Below, in pieces: positions 1 through 8,248 of a DNA stretch of 64,000 nucleotides; the stretch's first letter is position 1; each line of letters begins with the position of its first letter. The DNA comes from Albimonas marina (GTDB taxonomy: Bacteria > Pseudomonadota > Alphaproteobacteria > Rhodobacterales > Rhodobacteraceae), in assembly GCF_029223255.1 (NCBI RefSeq), contig NZ_JARHUC010000002.1:783011-847010 (forward strand). The letters are read 5' to 3'. The position numbers and the translations under genes are program-made. The notes under the pieces are model-generated. The model was not told the origin of the DNA. It made no database searches and saw only the letters and a list, made by a program, of their open reading frames with translations.

Positions 1-1337
1 TCGCCCGCGCCGGCGGAGCCGTCGCGCAGCGCCCACCGGGTGAAGCAGACCGGGTAGGCGGCCTCCAGGATCTCCACCGGCGGGATGGTGGCGGTGGAGA
101 TCGGGTTGTTGGCATGGTTCAGCCCGTCCGAGGCGGGAGAGCCGCCGAGGCCCCCTCCGAAGAACGAGAACATCACCCAGCGCGAGCCGTCCTGACGGTG
201 GCCGGCGATGGAGAGCGCGTTGATCGTGCCGAACGGGCCGCCCAGCGCGCGGTCCGGGTCGGCCTGCGCCAGCGCGCCGAAGACCACGCCGATCAGGCGC
301 AGGATGGTCTCGGTATAGCCCGCCACGGGCTTGGGCGCATTGGCGCCGAGGATGGAGTTGTCGACGATCTCGAAGCTGATCGGGCGCAGGCAGCCGGCGT
401 TGGCGGGCACGTCGGGGAAGACATGCTTCAGCGCCACGTAGCAGGCCGCGACCGTGGTCGAGCGGGAGATGTTGATCGGCCCCTGGCAAGCGGCCGAGGA
501 GCGGGAGAAGTCCAGCCGCATCGTCTCGCCCGCGATGGTCGCGTCGAGGGCGACCGTCAGCGGCACGTCGGTGATGCCGTCGTTGTCCAGCACGTCCTCG
601 AACGAATAGGTCCCGTCGGGGATCTTGGCGATGGAGGCGCGCATCAGCGCCTCGGCCCGGTCGGAGAAGGCCTCGAAGGCGGCGGCGATGGTCGCGTCGC
701 CGTATTCGTCCAGCAGCGTCAGCAGGCGCTTCTCGCCGAGGTCGAGCGCGTTGAGCTGGCCGTTGAGGTCGCCCCAGTTCGACATCGGCAGGCGGGAGTT
801 CGCCTCCAGCATCGCGATGATGTCGGTCTGCACCTCCCCCTTGCGGTAGAGTTTCACGGGAGGAAAGCGAACCCCTTCCTGGAAGCTCTCGACGGCTTTC
901 GGGTTGTAGCCGCCCGGCACGTTGCCGCCGATGTCGAGCCAGTGGCCGACCGAGGCCATCCAGGCGAACAGGCGCCCCTCGCGGAAGATCGGGCGCACCA
1001 GCCGGAAATCGTTGAGGTGGGTGCCGCCGTCGTAGGGGTCGTTGAAGATGAAGACGTCGCCCTCGGCGAGGCCGCCTTCCTTCTCCACCTTCGCGATCAC
1101 CGCGCGCACGGCGAAGGCCATGGCGCCGACGAAGATCGGCAGGCCGTTGGCGCCCTGCACCAGCGTGTCGCCGGTGACGGGGTCGTAGATGCCGTGGCAG
1201 GCGTCCTTGGCCTCGGCGATGGTGGGGTTGAAGGCGGAGCGGTAGAGGGTCGCGTCCATCTCGTCCACGATCTGCTCCAGCCGGCCCTTCAGGACGGCGA
1301 GGGTGACCGGGTCGAGGGCGATGGCGGCGTCGGTCAC
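1..1337 (-). CDS. Hydantoinase B / oxoprolinase-family subunit (partial, 3' end off window)
   Basis: This minus-strand frame has no ATG and starts at GTG 1337-1335, overlapping the stop of the upstream lyase gene by 4 bp (GTGA). About 445 residues are visible and the gene runs off the left edge. The protein begins VTDAAIALDPVTLAVLKGRL and contains FNDPYDGGTHLNDF near residue 105, the usual HyuB signature, followed by LPMSNWGDLNGQL and a long GG-rich stretch. HyuB subunits work with HyuA in ATP-dependent hydrolysis of hydantoins or 5-oxoproline, or in related carboxylases. HyuA is not in the window and could lie to the left. It is the last visible gene of the Liv-transporter operon, which suggests use of a transported cyclic amide or related acid. 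The family is confident; the substrate is unknown. Confidence 0.88.
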   Translation of the reverse strand, partial: MTDAAIALDPVTLAVLKGRLEQIVDEMDATLYRSAFNPTIAEAKDACHGIYDPVTGDTLVQGANGLPIFVGAMAFAVRAVIAKVEKEGGLAEGDVFIFNDPYDGGTHLNDFRLVRPIFREGRLFAWMASVGHWLDIGGNVPGGYNPKAVESFQEGVRFPPVKLYRKGEVQTDIIAMLEANSRLPMSNWGDLNGQLNALDLGEKRLLTLLDEYGDATIAAAFEAFSDRAEALMRASIAKIPDGTYSFEDVLDNDGITDVPLTVALDATIAGETMRLDFSRSSAACQGPINISRSTTVAACYVALKHVFPDVPANAGCLRPISFEIVDNSILGANAPKPVAGYTETILRLIGVVFGALAQADPDRALGGPFGTINALSIAGHRQDGSRWVMFSFFGGGLGGSPASDGLNHANNPISTATIPPVEILEAAYPVCFTRWALRDGSAGAG

Positions 1338-2236
1338 GCTTTGCTCTCCTGCGAATTGCGGGCGTCGGCCTCGGCGGCGAGCGCTTCGTAGGCCTCGCCG
1401 CGGGCCAGCATGTCGGGGGTGCCGATGACCTCGTTGAGGGCGTCGAAGTCGAACATCCGCTCGCGGAACGGCTGGTTGGAGCCATGGGCGGCGAGCGAGC
1501 CGTAGTAGTCGATCATCGTCTTGCCCACGGCGCGGACCACGCCGCCGGGGAAGATGGCGATGGAGAAGCCGATCTCGCCCAGCTCCTGCGCCGAGGAAAT
1601 CGGGGTCTGGCCGCCCTCGACCATGTTGGCGAGCAGCGGGGCTTTCGCGCCCAGCTCGGCGACGATCTTTTCCAGTTCGGCGCGGGACCGGGGGGCCTCG
1701 ACGAAGAGGACGTCGGCGCCGGCCTCGGCGTAGCGGGCGGCGCGCTCGATGGCGGCGTCCAGCCCCTCGACGGCGCGGGCGTCGGTGCGGGCGACGATCA
1801 GCGTCTCGGGCGAGACGCGGCTGTCCACCGCCGCCTTGATCTTGGAGATCATCTCGCCCGGCGAGGTGACGGACTTGTCGCGCAGGTGGCCGCAGCGTTT
1901 CGGAGTCGTCTGATCCTCGAGCTGGATGGCGGTGGCGCCAGCGCGCTCGAACAGGCGCACGGTGCGCTCGACGTTCATGGCGTTGCCGTAGCCGGTGTCG
2001 CCGTCCACGATCATCGGGATCGAGACGCGGTCGCGGACCAGCGAAATCACCTCGGCGACCTCGTTCATCGAGACCAGCCCGATGTCCGCCCGGCCCAGCC
2101 GCGTGTAGGCGATGCCGGCGCCGGAGAGATAGATCGCCTCGAAGCCTGCGGCCTGCGCGATCGAGGCCGAGAGCGCGTCGTAGACCCCCGGCGCGACGAC
2201 GGCGCCTGACTGCTGGAGGCGGTCCCTGAGGCTCAT
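1334..2236 (-). CDS. Isocitrate lyase/PEP mutase-family C-C lyase
   Basis: A 300-residue single-domain protein of the ICL/PEPM TIM-barrel superfamily. The family lysine/cysteine loop is present as PKRCGH (about residue 111), and DGDTGYGN near residue 80 binds the metal. Members include 2-methylisocitrate lyase, 2,3-dimethylmalate lyase and oxaloacetate decarboxylases, which cleave a C-C bond beside a carboxylate to give pyruvate, glyoxylate or similar products. It lies between the Liv transporter genes and the hydantoinase-B gene on the same strand and overlaps the latter by 4 bp, so it is probably in that operon. The LeuC/LeuD-like dehydratase 10 kb away makes a dimethylmalate- or citramalate-like substrate plausible, but this is inference. 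Confidence 0.88.
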   Translation of the reverse strand: MSLRDRLQQSGAVVAPGVYDALSASIAQAAGFEAIYLSGAGIAYTRLGRADIGLVSMNEVAEVISLVRDRVSIPMIVDGDTGYGNAMNVERTVRLFERAGATAIQLEDQTTPKRCGHLRDKSVTSPGEMISKIKAAVDSRVSPETLIVARTDARAVEGLDAAIERAARYAEAGADVLFVEAPRSRAELEKIVAELGAKAPLLANMVEGGQTPISSAQELGEIGFSIAIFPGGVVRAVGKTMIDYYGSLAAHGSNQPFRERMFDFDALNEVIGTPDMLARGEAYEALAAEADARNSQESKA

Positions 2237-2359
2237 GCGTTCGTTCCTCTTGCTTCGCCGCGTCCACGGGAACGCCCCGGGGCGGCGTGTTCGTCGGGGC
2301 CTGCCGGCCCCGACCGGCGGCGGGGGCCCGGCCCCCTGCCCGCCCGTCGCAGGCCGCCC

Positions 2360-3061
2360 TCAGAGTCCGAGGTAGGCCCGCTTCAGTTCCGGATCGTCGC
2401 GAAGGTCGGCCGCCGCGCCCGAGAGGACGACGTGGCCGTTCTCCAGGATGTAGGCGCGCGAGGCGACCTCGAGCGACTGCACCACGTTCTGCTCGACCAG
2501 CATGATCGGCAGGCCGTCGGCGGCCAGCGTCTGGATCAGGCCGAACATCTCCTCGACCAGCAGGGGCGAGAGGCCGAGCGAGGGCTCGTCCAGGATCAGC
2601 AGCTTCGGCTCGCTCATCAGGCCGCGGCCGATGGCCAGCATCTGCTGCTCCCCGCCCGAAAGGGTGCCGGCGGCCTGCTTCATGCGCTCCTTCAGGCGGG
2701 GGAAGGTGCGGAACACCCGCTCGATGTTGGTGTTCCGGCCGGTCTTCGAGCGGCGGTAGCCGCCCAGCGCCAGGTTCTCCAGCACCGTGAGGTTCGGGAA
2801 GATCTTGCGGCCCTCGGGGACGTGGACGAGGCCGGCCGTGACGATCTCCGACGGCTTGCGGCCGTGCAGGGGCGCGCCCTCGAACAGGATCTCGCCCGAC
2901 CAGGGCTTCACCAGGCCCGAGAGGGTCATGTTCAGCGTGGTCTTGCCCACGCCATTGGAGCCGAGCACGGCCACCACCTCGCCCGAGCCGACCGAGAGGT
3001 TCAGGCCGCGCAGCACCTCGGTGCCGCCGTAGCCGGCGCGCAGATCGCGGACCTCAAGCAT
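2360..3061 (-). CDS. livF: Branched-chain amino acid-type ABC transporter ATPase LivF
   Basis: A 233-residue cytoplasmic ABC ATPase. Walker A is GSNGVGKTT (about residues 34-42), the signature is LSGGEQQ near 134, and Walker B is LLILDEPSLGL near 154, followed by a VEQN switch-histidine region in which the usual His is Gln-Asn, as is common in LivF. Length is normal. It overlaps livG by 8 bp and is the last transporter gene; a 123-bp GC-rich gap separates it from the lyase gene. LivF pairs with LivG to power the LivHM pore. The family transports branched-chain amino acids, but many homologues carry amides, urea or aromatic acids, so the substrate should be taken from the catabolic neighbours. 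Confidence 0.93.
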   Translation of the reverse strand: MLEVRDLRAGYGGTEVLRGLNLSVGSGEVVAVLGSNGVGKTTLNMTLSGLVKPWSGEILFEGAPLHGRKPSEIVTAGLVHVPEGRKIFPNLTVLENLALGGYRRSKTGRNTNIERVFRTFPRLKERMKQAAGTLSGGEQQMLAIGRGLMSEPKLLILDEPSLGLSPLLVEEMFGLIQTLAADGLPIMLVEQNVVQSLEVASRAYILENGHVVLSGAAADLRDDPELKRAYLGL

Positions 3062-3803
3062 CGGCGCCTCCCGCGGCCTGCATCCGGGCGGCGGCGCCGT
3101 GGCCGAGATAGGCCTCGACCACCTGCGGATCGCGGGAGACCTGGAGGGGCGGGCCCTCGGCGATCATCTTTCCCTGCGCCAGGACGTAGACGTGTTCGCA
3201 CAGGTTCATGACGGCCTGCATGATGTGCTCGATCATCAGGATGGTGACGCCCTCGTCCCGGATGGCGCGGATCACGGGCAGGATGTCCCGGATCTCGGAG
3301 GGGTTGAGGCCGGCGAGCACCTCGTCCAGCAGCAGCAGCTTCGGCTGGGTCGCCAGCGCCCGGGCGAGCTCCAGACGCTTGCGCCCCGCCACCGTCAGGC
3401 CGGCGGCGGCGCGGTCGAGGTCCCGCTCCAGCCCCACGCGGCGCCCGACCGCCTCGGCCTTGGCCATGGCGTCCGCGCGGGAGGGGTGGTGGAGGTGGGC
3501 GCCGACGGCGATGTTCTCGCGCACCGTGAGGCCCGCGAAGGGCTGCACGATCTGGAAGGTGCGGGCCATGCCGCGCCGCGCGCGCAGGTGCGGGGCCTCG
3601 GCGGTGACGTCCTCTCCGGCGAAGGTCACCGTGCCGGCGTCGGGCTTGAGGAACCCGGCCGCCATGGCGAAGAGCGTGGTCTTGCCCGCGCCGTTGGGGC
3701 CGATCAGTCCGGTGATTGCGCCCTCTGGCGCGGTCAGCGAGGCGTCGTCCACCGCCACCAGGCCCGAGAAGCGCTTGGTCAGTCCGTCGACCTTCAGCAT
3801 CAC
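3054..3803 (-). CDS. livG: Branched-chain amino acid-type ABC transporter ATPase LivG
   Basis: A 249-residue ABC ATPase with Walker A GPNGAGKTT (about residues 36-44) and Walker B LLLLDEVLAGLNPSE. The normal LSGGQ-type signature is replaced by LTVAGRKRLELARAL, a variant known in one LivG subgroup, so it is not by itself a sign of inactivity. The C-terminal extension after IEHIMQAV is typical of LivG. The ATG overlaps the livM stop by 4 bp (3800-3803), which points to translational coupling. It acts as the second ATPase subunit beneath LivH/LivM in the inner membrane. Confidence 0.93.
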   Translation of the reverse strand: MMLKVDGLTKRFSGLVAVDDASLTAPEGAITGLIGPNGAGKTTLFAMAAGFLKPDAGTVTFAGEDVTAEAPHLRARRGMARTFQIVQPFAGLTVRENIAVGAHLHHPSRADAMAKAEAVGRRVGLERDLDRAAAGLTVAGRKRLELARALATQPKLLLLDEVLAGLNPSEIRDILPVIRAIRDEGVTILMIEHIMQAVMNLCEHVYVLAQGKMIAEGPPLQVSRDPQVVEAYLGHGAAARMQAAGGADA

Positions 3804-4792
3804 GCGCCCTCCTCGGAACGAAGTGCCGTCTCGCCCTTGGGGCGGCGGCGGCCGGTCAGCCGCTCGCGCAGGCTCATCAGGCCGCCGGGCACGAAGGCGA
3901 CGGTCAGGATCAGGATCGCGCCGAAGACCAGCAGGTCCACGCCCGGCACGCCGCCGGAGACCATCTTGGTGATCTCCCCCAGCCCCAGCAGCGCCACCGC
4001 GCCGACCAGCGGGCCGAACATGGTGCCCAGCCCCCCGACGATGGCGGCGAACAGCGCCTCGATCGAGATCCAGGCCCCGTAGGCGACATGGGCGTCGATG
4101 AAGAGGTAGTTCTGCGCATAGAGCACCCCCGCCAGCGCCGTGCAGCCGGCCGAGAGGGTGATCGCCCCCATCTTCACGCGGAACACGTCCACGCCCAGCG
4201 CCTGGGCCGCCTGCTCGTTCTCGCGGATCGCGATCAGGTAGGCGCCGAAGCGGGAGCGCTCGATCCAGCGGGCCAGCACCAGGGCCGCGCCGACGAAGAG
4301 GACGGCGAGCAGCGCGAACCAGCGGCGATCCTCGAACTGCAGGTTCAGGAACCCGTAGTCGAGCGGCAGCAGGATGCCCGCCGCGCCGCCGGTGATCTCG
4401 GAGGCGTTGGAGGCGATGCGCAGCACCTCGGCGAAGGCCAGCGTGATCAGCGCGAAGTAGGAGCCGCGCAGGCCCGAGCGGAAGCTGAGGAAGCCGATGC
4501 CCGCCCCGACCGCCGCGCCCAGCGCCACGCCCGCCAGCAGCCCCAGCCAGGCGTTCACCCCCAGCGAGGTCTGAAGGATCACGGTCGTGTAGGCGCCGGT
4601 CCCGAAGAAGGCCGCGTGGCCGAAGGAGCTCAGCCCCCCGAACCCGCCCAGGATGTTCCAGCCCTGGGCCGCCAGCGCGATGATCATCATGAAGATCAGC
4701 AGGTTCAGCAGCGTCCCCGGCAGGCCGGCGAAGGCCAGCGCCCCCAGGACGAGAACCGCGATCAGCGGGAGGAGGAGGTCGCGGGCGCTCAC
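3800..4792 (-). CDS. livM: Branched-chain amino acid-type ABC permease LivM
   Basis: A 330-residue integral membrane permease. The start is GTG 4792-4790, overlapping the livH stop as GTGA; the longer open frame reaching 5851 is out-of-frame read-through of livH and is not real. The protein begins VSARDLLLPLIAVLVLG and has about eight hydrophobic segments. Family landmarks are LSFGHAAFFGTGAY near residue 55 and the EAA-like loop IRENEQAAQALGVDVFRVK near residue 200, which contacts the ATPases. It forms the pore with LivH. Confidence 0.92.
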   Translation of the reverse strand: MSARDLLLPLIAVLVLGALAFAGLPGTLLNLLIFMMIIALAAQGWNILGGFGGLSSFGHAAFFGTGAYTTVILQTSLGVNAWLGLLAGVALGAAVGAGIGFLSFRSGLRGSYFALITLAFAEVLRIASNASEITGGAAGILLPLDYGFLNLQFEDRRWFALLAVLFVGAALVLARWIERSRFGAYLIAIRENEQAAQALGVDVFRVKMGAITLSAGCTALAGVLYAQNYLFIDAHVAYGAWISIEALFAAIVGGLGTMFGPLVGAVALLGLGEITKMVSGGVPGVDLLVFGAILILTVAFVPGGLMSLRERLTGRRRPKGETALRSEEGA

Positions 4793-5661
4793 GTGCGGGC
4801 TCCGAACAGGCCGGTGGGGCGGAACAGCAGGACGAGGATGAAGATCACGAAGATCCCGATCTGCCCGAGGCTGTCGCCGAAGAAGAGGGAGCAGGCGGCC
4901 TCGACCACCCCGATCAGCAGGCCGCCCACCAGCGCGCCGACGATCGAGCCCATGCCCCCCAGCACCACGATGGTGAAGGCGACCAGCACGAAGGCGCCCC
5001 CGGTGGTGGGCGAGACGTAGAAGACCGGCATCAGAAGGGCCGCCGCGACCGCGAGACAGGCGCAGCCCAGCGCGAAGGTGACGGCGTAGACGTGGGAGAC
5101 CTCGATCCCCACCAGCGCCGCGCCCAGCTTCTCCTTCGCCACCGCGCGGATGGCGCGGCCGACGTCGGTGCGCTCGAGGATCACCCACAGGACGAGGGCC
5201 GCGCCCAGCGCCACGAACAGGCCCACCACGCGGGGGAAGGACAGCAGCAGGGGGCCGAGTTCGACCACCGCGAAGGCGTAGGGCGTGTCGATGGTGCGCG
5301 TGTCGGAGGCGAAGGTCGCCAGCAGGCCGTTCTCGATGATGATCGACAGGCCCAGCGTCACCAGCAGGATCGAGTTGTCCGAGCCGTGGGAGGCCGGGCC
5401 GATGATCCAGCGCTGCGCGGCGTAGCCGATCAGGAACATCGCCGGCGCCAGGATCAGGATCGAGAGATACGGGTCCACGCCCCCATGCTCGAACAGCAGC
5501 CAGACGCCGAACATGGCGACGGTCAGCAGCGCGCCGTGGGCGAAGTTCACGATGTGCAGGACGCCGTAGATCAGCGTCAGGCCCAGCGCGATCAGCGCGT
5601 AGACGGCGCCGAGCATCAGACCGTTCAGCAGGGCCTCGGCGACGATGAGGGGCGAATACAT
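4789..5661 (-). CDS. livH: Branched-chain amino acid-type ABC permease LivH
   Basis: A 290-residue membrane permease with about eight transmembrane segments and the typical N-terminal LNGLMLGAVYALIALGLTLIYG motif region (residues 13-34) followed by NFAHGA. The loop RAVAKEKLGAALVGIEV near residue 180 is the ATPase-contact region. It is the first permease gene after the binding-protein gene and is separated from it by 212 bp of very GC-rich DNA with a strong hairpin. It is translationally coupled to livM. Confidence 0.92.
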   Translation of the reverse strand: MYSPLIVAEALLNGLMLGAVYALIALGLTLIYGVLHIVNFAHGALLTVAMFGVWLLFEHGGVDPYLSILILAPAMFLIGYAAQRWIIGPASHGSDNSILLVTLGLSIIIENGLLATFASDTRTIDTPYAFAVVELGPLLLSFPRVVGLFVALGAALVLWVILERTDVGRAIRAVAKEKLGAALVGIEVSHVYAVTFALGCACLAVAAALLMPVFYVSPTTGGAFVLVAFTIVVLGGMGSIVGALVGGLLIGVVEAACSLFFGDSLGQIGIFVIFILVLLFRPTGLFGART

Positions 5662-5835
5662 GGGCGCTCGCGTCGGAGGAGGACGGGGCGGGCCGCGCGG
5701 CCCGGGGCGAATGAGGGCGCCGCCCGGGCCCGGCGGGTCCGGTCCGGCGGCGATCCGCGGCGCCGGCGGGCGGCGCGCGGAGCGGATGGGGGGTCGGGCG
5801 GCGCGCGGGCGGGGCCCCGCGCGCCGCGCCTTGCC

Positions 5836-5861
5836 CCGGGGCCGCCGGCACGCGGCCCCGG
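5836..5861 (-). terminator. Strong GC hairpin between binding-protein and permease genes
   Basis: Arms CCGGGGCCGC (5836-5845) and GCGGCCCCGG (5852-5861) are perfectly complementary around a 6-nt loop, 13 nt after the binding-protein stop. There is no U-tract. Such hairpins often stabilise or attenuate the mRNA so that the binding protein is made in excess over the permeases. The function is inferred; the structure is seen. Confidence 0.5.
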
Positions 5862-5873
5862 CGCGGGGTCAGG

Positions 5874-7100
5874 TCAGCCGTTGACCGGGAACACCGGCTC
5901 GGCCTGGGCCATCCCCTCGGGGTAGATGACCTTGATCTCGCCGTTCTGGACCTGGGTGTTGAGCGGCAGGGCGTTCTCGTTCTGCCCGTCGGCGCCGAAC
6001 TTGGTCTTGCCGTAGGGCATCACGCCGGAGTCGAACTCCTGGCTCGCCAGCGCCTCGGTCACCGCGGCGCGGTCGGCCTTGCCGGCCATCTCGATGGCCT
6101 GGGCCAGCACCTTGATGACCGAGTAGTTGATCGGCGTGTTGTAGGCGTAGAACTTGCCCTGGTCCTCGACCGCCTTCTTCAGCGCGGCGTCGGTGGGGTT
6201 CGACGGGTCGCCCCAGTGGTTGCAGTCGAAGACGCCCTCGGCGGCCTCCGGATACTCCGACACGAACTGGTAGGACGAGGCCGCGCCGCCGAACACCGCG
6301 TAGATGCCCTTGGGCTTCACGCGCTGCTGCTGCATGGTCCGCGCCATCAGGACGAACTCGTTGTAGTAGTGCGAGGGGATCACCAGGTCCGGCTGCAGCG
6401 AGCGCAGGCGCAGCACCACGTTGGACATGTCGCGCGCGGGCGTGGGGTGGGAGATCGTCTCGACGACCTCGAAGCCCAGGCCCGGCAGCTTCTCCTGCAT
6501 CACCTTGGCGAGGCCCGAGCCGAACAGGCCGTCCTCGTGCACCAGCGCCACGGTTTTGGCGGGCTTGCCGGCGGCGTCGTTCAGCTTCACCAGGTTCGCC
6601 AGCGCCACCTCGGTCGCCTGGGTGAAGTTCGGCCCGAGGCGGAAGGTGTTGGCCAACTCGCGCCCGGTGATCGAATCCGCCGTGGCGCTGTCGACCAGGA
6701 ACGGCAGGTCGTAGCGCGAGGCCGCCTGCGTCGCGGTCAGCGTGATGCCCGAGGCGAAGCCGCCGCCGATGGCGACGACGCCCGCCTCGTTCAGCGCCTC
6801 GACCTCCTGCGCGCCGGCCTCGGCGTTCGACTTCGAGTCGCCCACCAGCAGCTCGATCTGGGCGCCGCCCAGCGCCTTGATGCCGCCGGCGGCGTTGATC
6901 TCGTCGACGGCGAACTGCGCGCCGATCGAGGCGAGGTCGCCGGCCTGGGCGAGGAAGCCCGACATCGGCTGAAGCAGGCCGATCTTCACGGCCGCGGGCT
7001 GCGCGCGCAGCACCGCGGGGGCGCCCAGGGTCGCGGCCGCGGCGGCGGCCACGCCGCCTTTCAGCACCGCGCGGCGGGTTTGTCCGGTCATCTTCGTCAT
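5874..7100 (-). CDS. Tat-exported periplasmic substrate-binding protein (LivK-like, Peripla_BP_6)
   Basis: A 408-residue binding protein for the adjacent LivHMGF transporter. The N-terminus reads MTKMTGQTRRAVLKGG followed by an Ala-rich hydrophobic stretch and an AQPAA cleavage region, a twin-arginine (Tat) signal. The mature part starts VKIGLLQPMSGF, the usual type-I fold opening, and includes AVDEINAAGGIKALGG near residue 68. Tat export is common for this family in alphaproteobacteria. It is the first structural gene of the uptake operon, just downstream of the GntR regulator. Binding specificity cannot be read from sequence; acids or amides handled by the nearby lyase and hydantoinase genes are candidates. 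Confidence 0.9.
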   Translation of the reverse strand: MTKMTGQTRRAVLKGGVAAAAAATLGAPAVLRAQPAAVKIGLLQPMSGFLAQAGDLASIGAQFAVDEINAAGGIKALGGAQIELLVGDSKSNAEAGAQEVEALNEAGVVAIGGGFASGITLTATQAASRYDLPFLVDSATADSITGRELANTFRLGPNFTQATEVALANLVKLNDAAGKPAKTVALVHEDGLFGSGLAKVMQEKLPGLGFEVVETISHPTPARDMSNVVLRLRSLQPDLVIPSHYYNEFVLMARTMQQQRVKPKGIYAVFGGAASSYQFVSEYPEAAEGVFDCNHWGDPSNPTDAALKKAVEDQGKFYAYNTPINYSVIKVLAQAIEMAGKADRAAVTEALASQEFDSGVMPYGKTKFGADGQNENALPLNTQVQNGEIKVIYPEGMAQAEPVFPVNG

Positions 7101-7196
7101 GAGCTCACCTTCCTGCTGGCTTTCGCCATCTCTTGTCGGGGGATGGATCGGGGCGGTTGCGCGCAGGCCCCCCGGCCCGCCCGGTCCGCTTCTTGT

Positions 7197-8018
7197 TCAG
7201 GGTTTCGCGGCCTCGGCCTCGATCTCGGCCTCGGCGTCGGGCGCAGGCGCGGGCGTCGCGGCCGGGCGCCAGCGACCGTCCGCCGCGCCGCCGGTGCGCA
7301 CCAGGTTCATCGACAGGTGGTAGCGGTCGGGACGGTAGAGCGCCTGGAGATGCTCCAGCGCCTCCTCCCCCGGCCCGAAGACCACGCGGGTCAGCGCCAC
7401 CAGCGGCGAGCCGACCGAGACGTCGAGCGCCTCGGCCACCTCCGGCCCCGCGAGCACGGCCGAGATCTCCTGCGTCGCGCGCGCGGCGGCGAAGCCCGCC
7501 CGCTCGATCAGCGCCAGCAGGGGCTCGCGGTTCATCTCCTCGCGGCTCCAGTCGCGCCCGATCCGCTCGGGCACATGGGCGGTGAGGTGGGAGAAGGGCG
7601 CCCCGTCCACCAGGCGCACGCGGACCGAGCGCTGCGCCCGCTCGTCCGCCTCCAGCCCCAGCGCCTCGCGCACCGGCGCGGGCGGGGCCATGTAGTCGAA
7701 GGACAGCAGCCGCGCCTCGGTGGTGCGGCCCATCTCGATCAGGTTCGAGAAGACGTTGGAGACGTCGGCGATGGCCGCGCGCACCCGCGGCTCGGCCTCG
7801 CGCACGTAGGTGCCGGAGCCGGCGCGCTTGGTGATCAGCCCCTCCTCGGCCAGGCGCCCCAGCGCCCGGCGGATGGTGACCCGGCTGACCGCATGCTCCT
7901 CGGCCAGCGTCGGCTCCCCCGGCAGACGCGCGCCCGCCGCCAGCTCGCCCGACACGATCTGGTCGCGCAGCAGCAGGTAGACGCGCTGGGTCTTGAGGGG
8001 ATCGGTGGCCTGTCGCAA
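7197..8018 (-). CDS. GntR/HutC-family transcriptional regulator with UTRA ligand domain
   Basis: About 273 residues from a proposed TTG start at 8018. It has an N-terminal winged helix-turn-helix (LRDQIVSGELAAGARLPGEP, then VSRVTIRRALGRLAEEGLI and GSGTYV) and a C-terminal UTRA domain. An in-frame GTG at 8123 would add 35 residues, but that stretch contains a good sigma70-like promoter (8120-8092) and inverted repeats, and lacks family similarity. The TTG has AAGGG six bases upstream. The gene is directly upstream of the binding-protein gene on the same strand and back to back with the flavin reductase gene, so it probably controls both directions and itself. The ligand is probably a pathway acid. 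Confidence 0.85.
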   Translation of the reverse strand: MRQATDPLKTQRVYLLLRDQIVSGELAAGARLPGEPTLAEEHAVSRVTIRRALGRLAEEGLITKRAGSGTYVREAEPRVRAAIADVSNVFSNLIEMGRTTEARLLSFDYMAPPAPVREALGLEADERAQRSVRVRLVDGAPFSHLTAHVPERIGRDWSREEMNREPLLALIERAGFAAARATQEISAVLAGPEVAEALDVSVGSPLVALTRVVFGPGEEALEHLQALYRPDRYHLSMNLVRTGGAADGRWRPAATPAPAPDAEAEIEAEAAKP

Positions 8019-8065
8019 CGGGAGCCCTTCGCCTGTCCGAGCGCCTCCGCCGCCGGCCGGATCGG

Positions 8066-8120
8066 ACCTGTCTGGCAGATGAGGCAAATCCTGTATGAAA
8101 GAGGTGACAGGTTCCGTCAA
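8066..8120 (-). promoter_or_regulatory. Putative promoter and operator of the GntR operon
   Basis: On the minus strand TTGACG (8120-8115) and CATACA (8097-8092) are separated by 17 bp, a good sigma70-like arrangement. The inverted pair ACCTGTC (8066-8072) and GACAGGT (8106-8112) brackets the -10 region and would suit autoregulation by the dimeric GntR protein. It lies in the divergent region shared with the plus-strand catabolic genes. Confidence 0.45.
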
Positions 8121-8145
8121 CACTCTTATTGTCCGGACCCATCGA

Positions 8146-8230
8146 CCGCTTCCGCGGGGCGTCCGCCCCGCCCGCCGTTCCCCGGGGCGCCCGCCCCACC
8201 TGCCGTTCCCCAGGGCGCCCGCCCCGCCTG
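8146..8230. repeat. Three tandem copies of a 28-29-bp GC-rich unit
   Basis: Units at 8146-8174, 8175-8202 and 8203-8230 share the pattern CCGTTCCCC-GGGCGCCCG-CCCCGCCTG with a few substitutions. They fill the leader immediately before the ribosome-binding site of the flavin reductase gene (AGAGGA at 8233-8238). Each unit contains a GGGCGCCC self-complementary core, so the transcript could form serial hairpins. They are not CRISPR-like because there are no spacers. Confidence 0.7.
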
Positions 8231-8248
8231 CCAGAGGATCCCCGCCCG

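Noticed and set aside
114..1391. Long plus-strand open frame opposite the hydantoinase-B gene
   Set aside because: Its composition is antisense-like (Asp/Arg/Gly/Val-rich) and the minus-strand frame has clear family motifs. High GC removes stop codons from the opposite strand.
3054..3803. LivG inactive because it lacks the LSGGQ signature
   Set aside because: LTVAGRKR in this place is a known subgroup variant and all other ATPase motifs are intact.
4793..5851. N-terminal extension of livM
   Set aside because: The frame overlaps livH completely; the GTG at 4792 in a GTGA overlap is the natural start.
8146..8230. CRISPR-like repeat array
   Set aside because: The units are directly adjacent with no spacers and there are no cas genes.
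8129..8248. Upstream start for the flavin reductase
   Set aside because: These 40 codons are the tandem GC repeat and precede the good Shine-Dalgarno at 8233.
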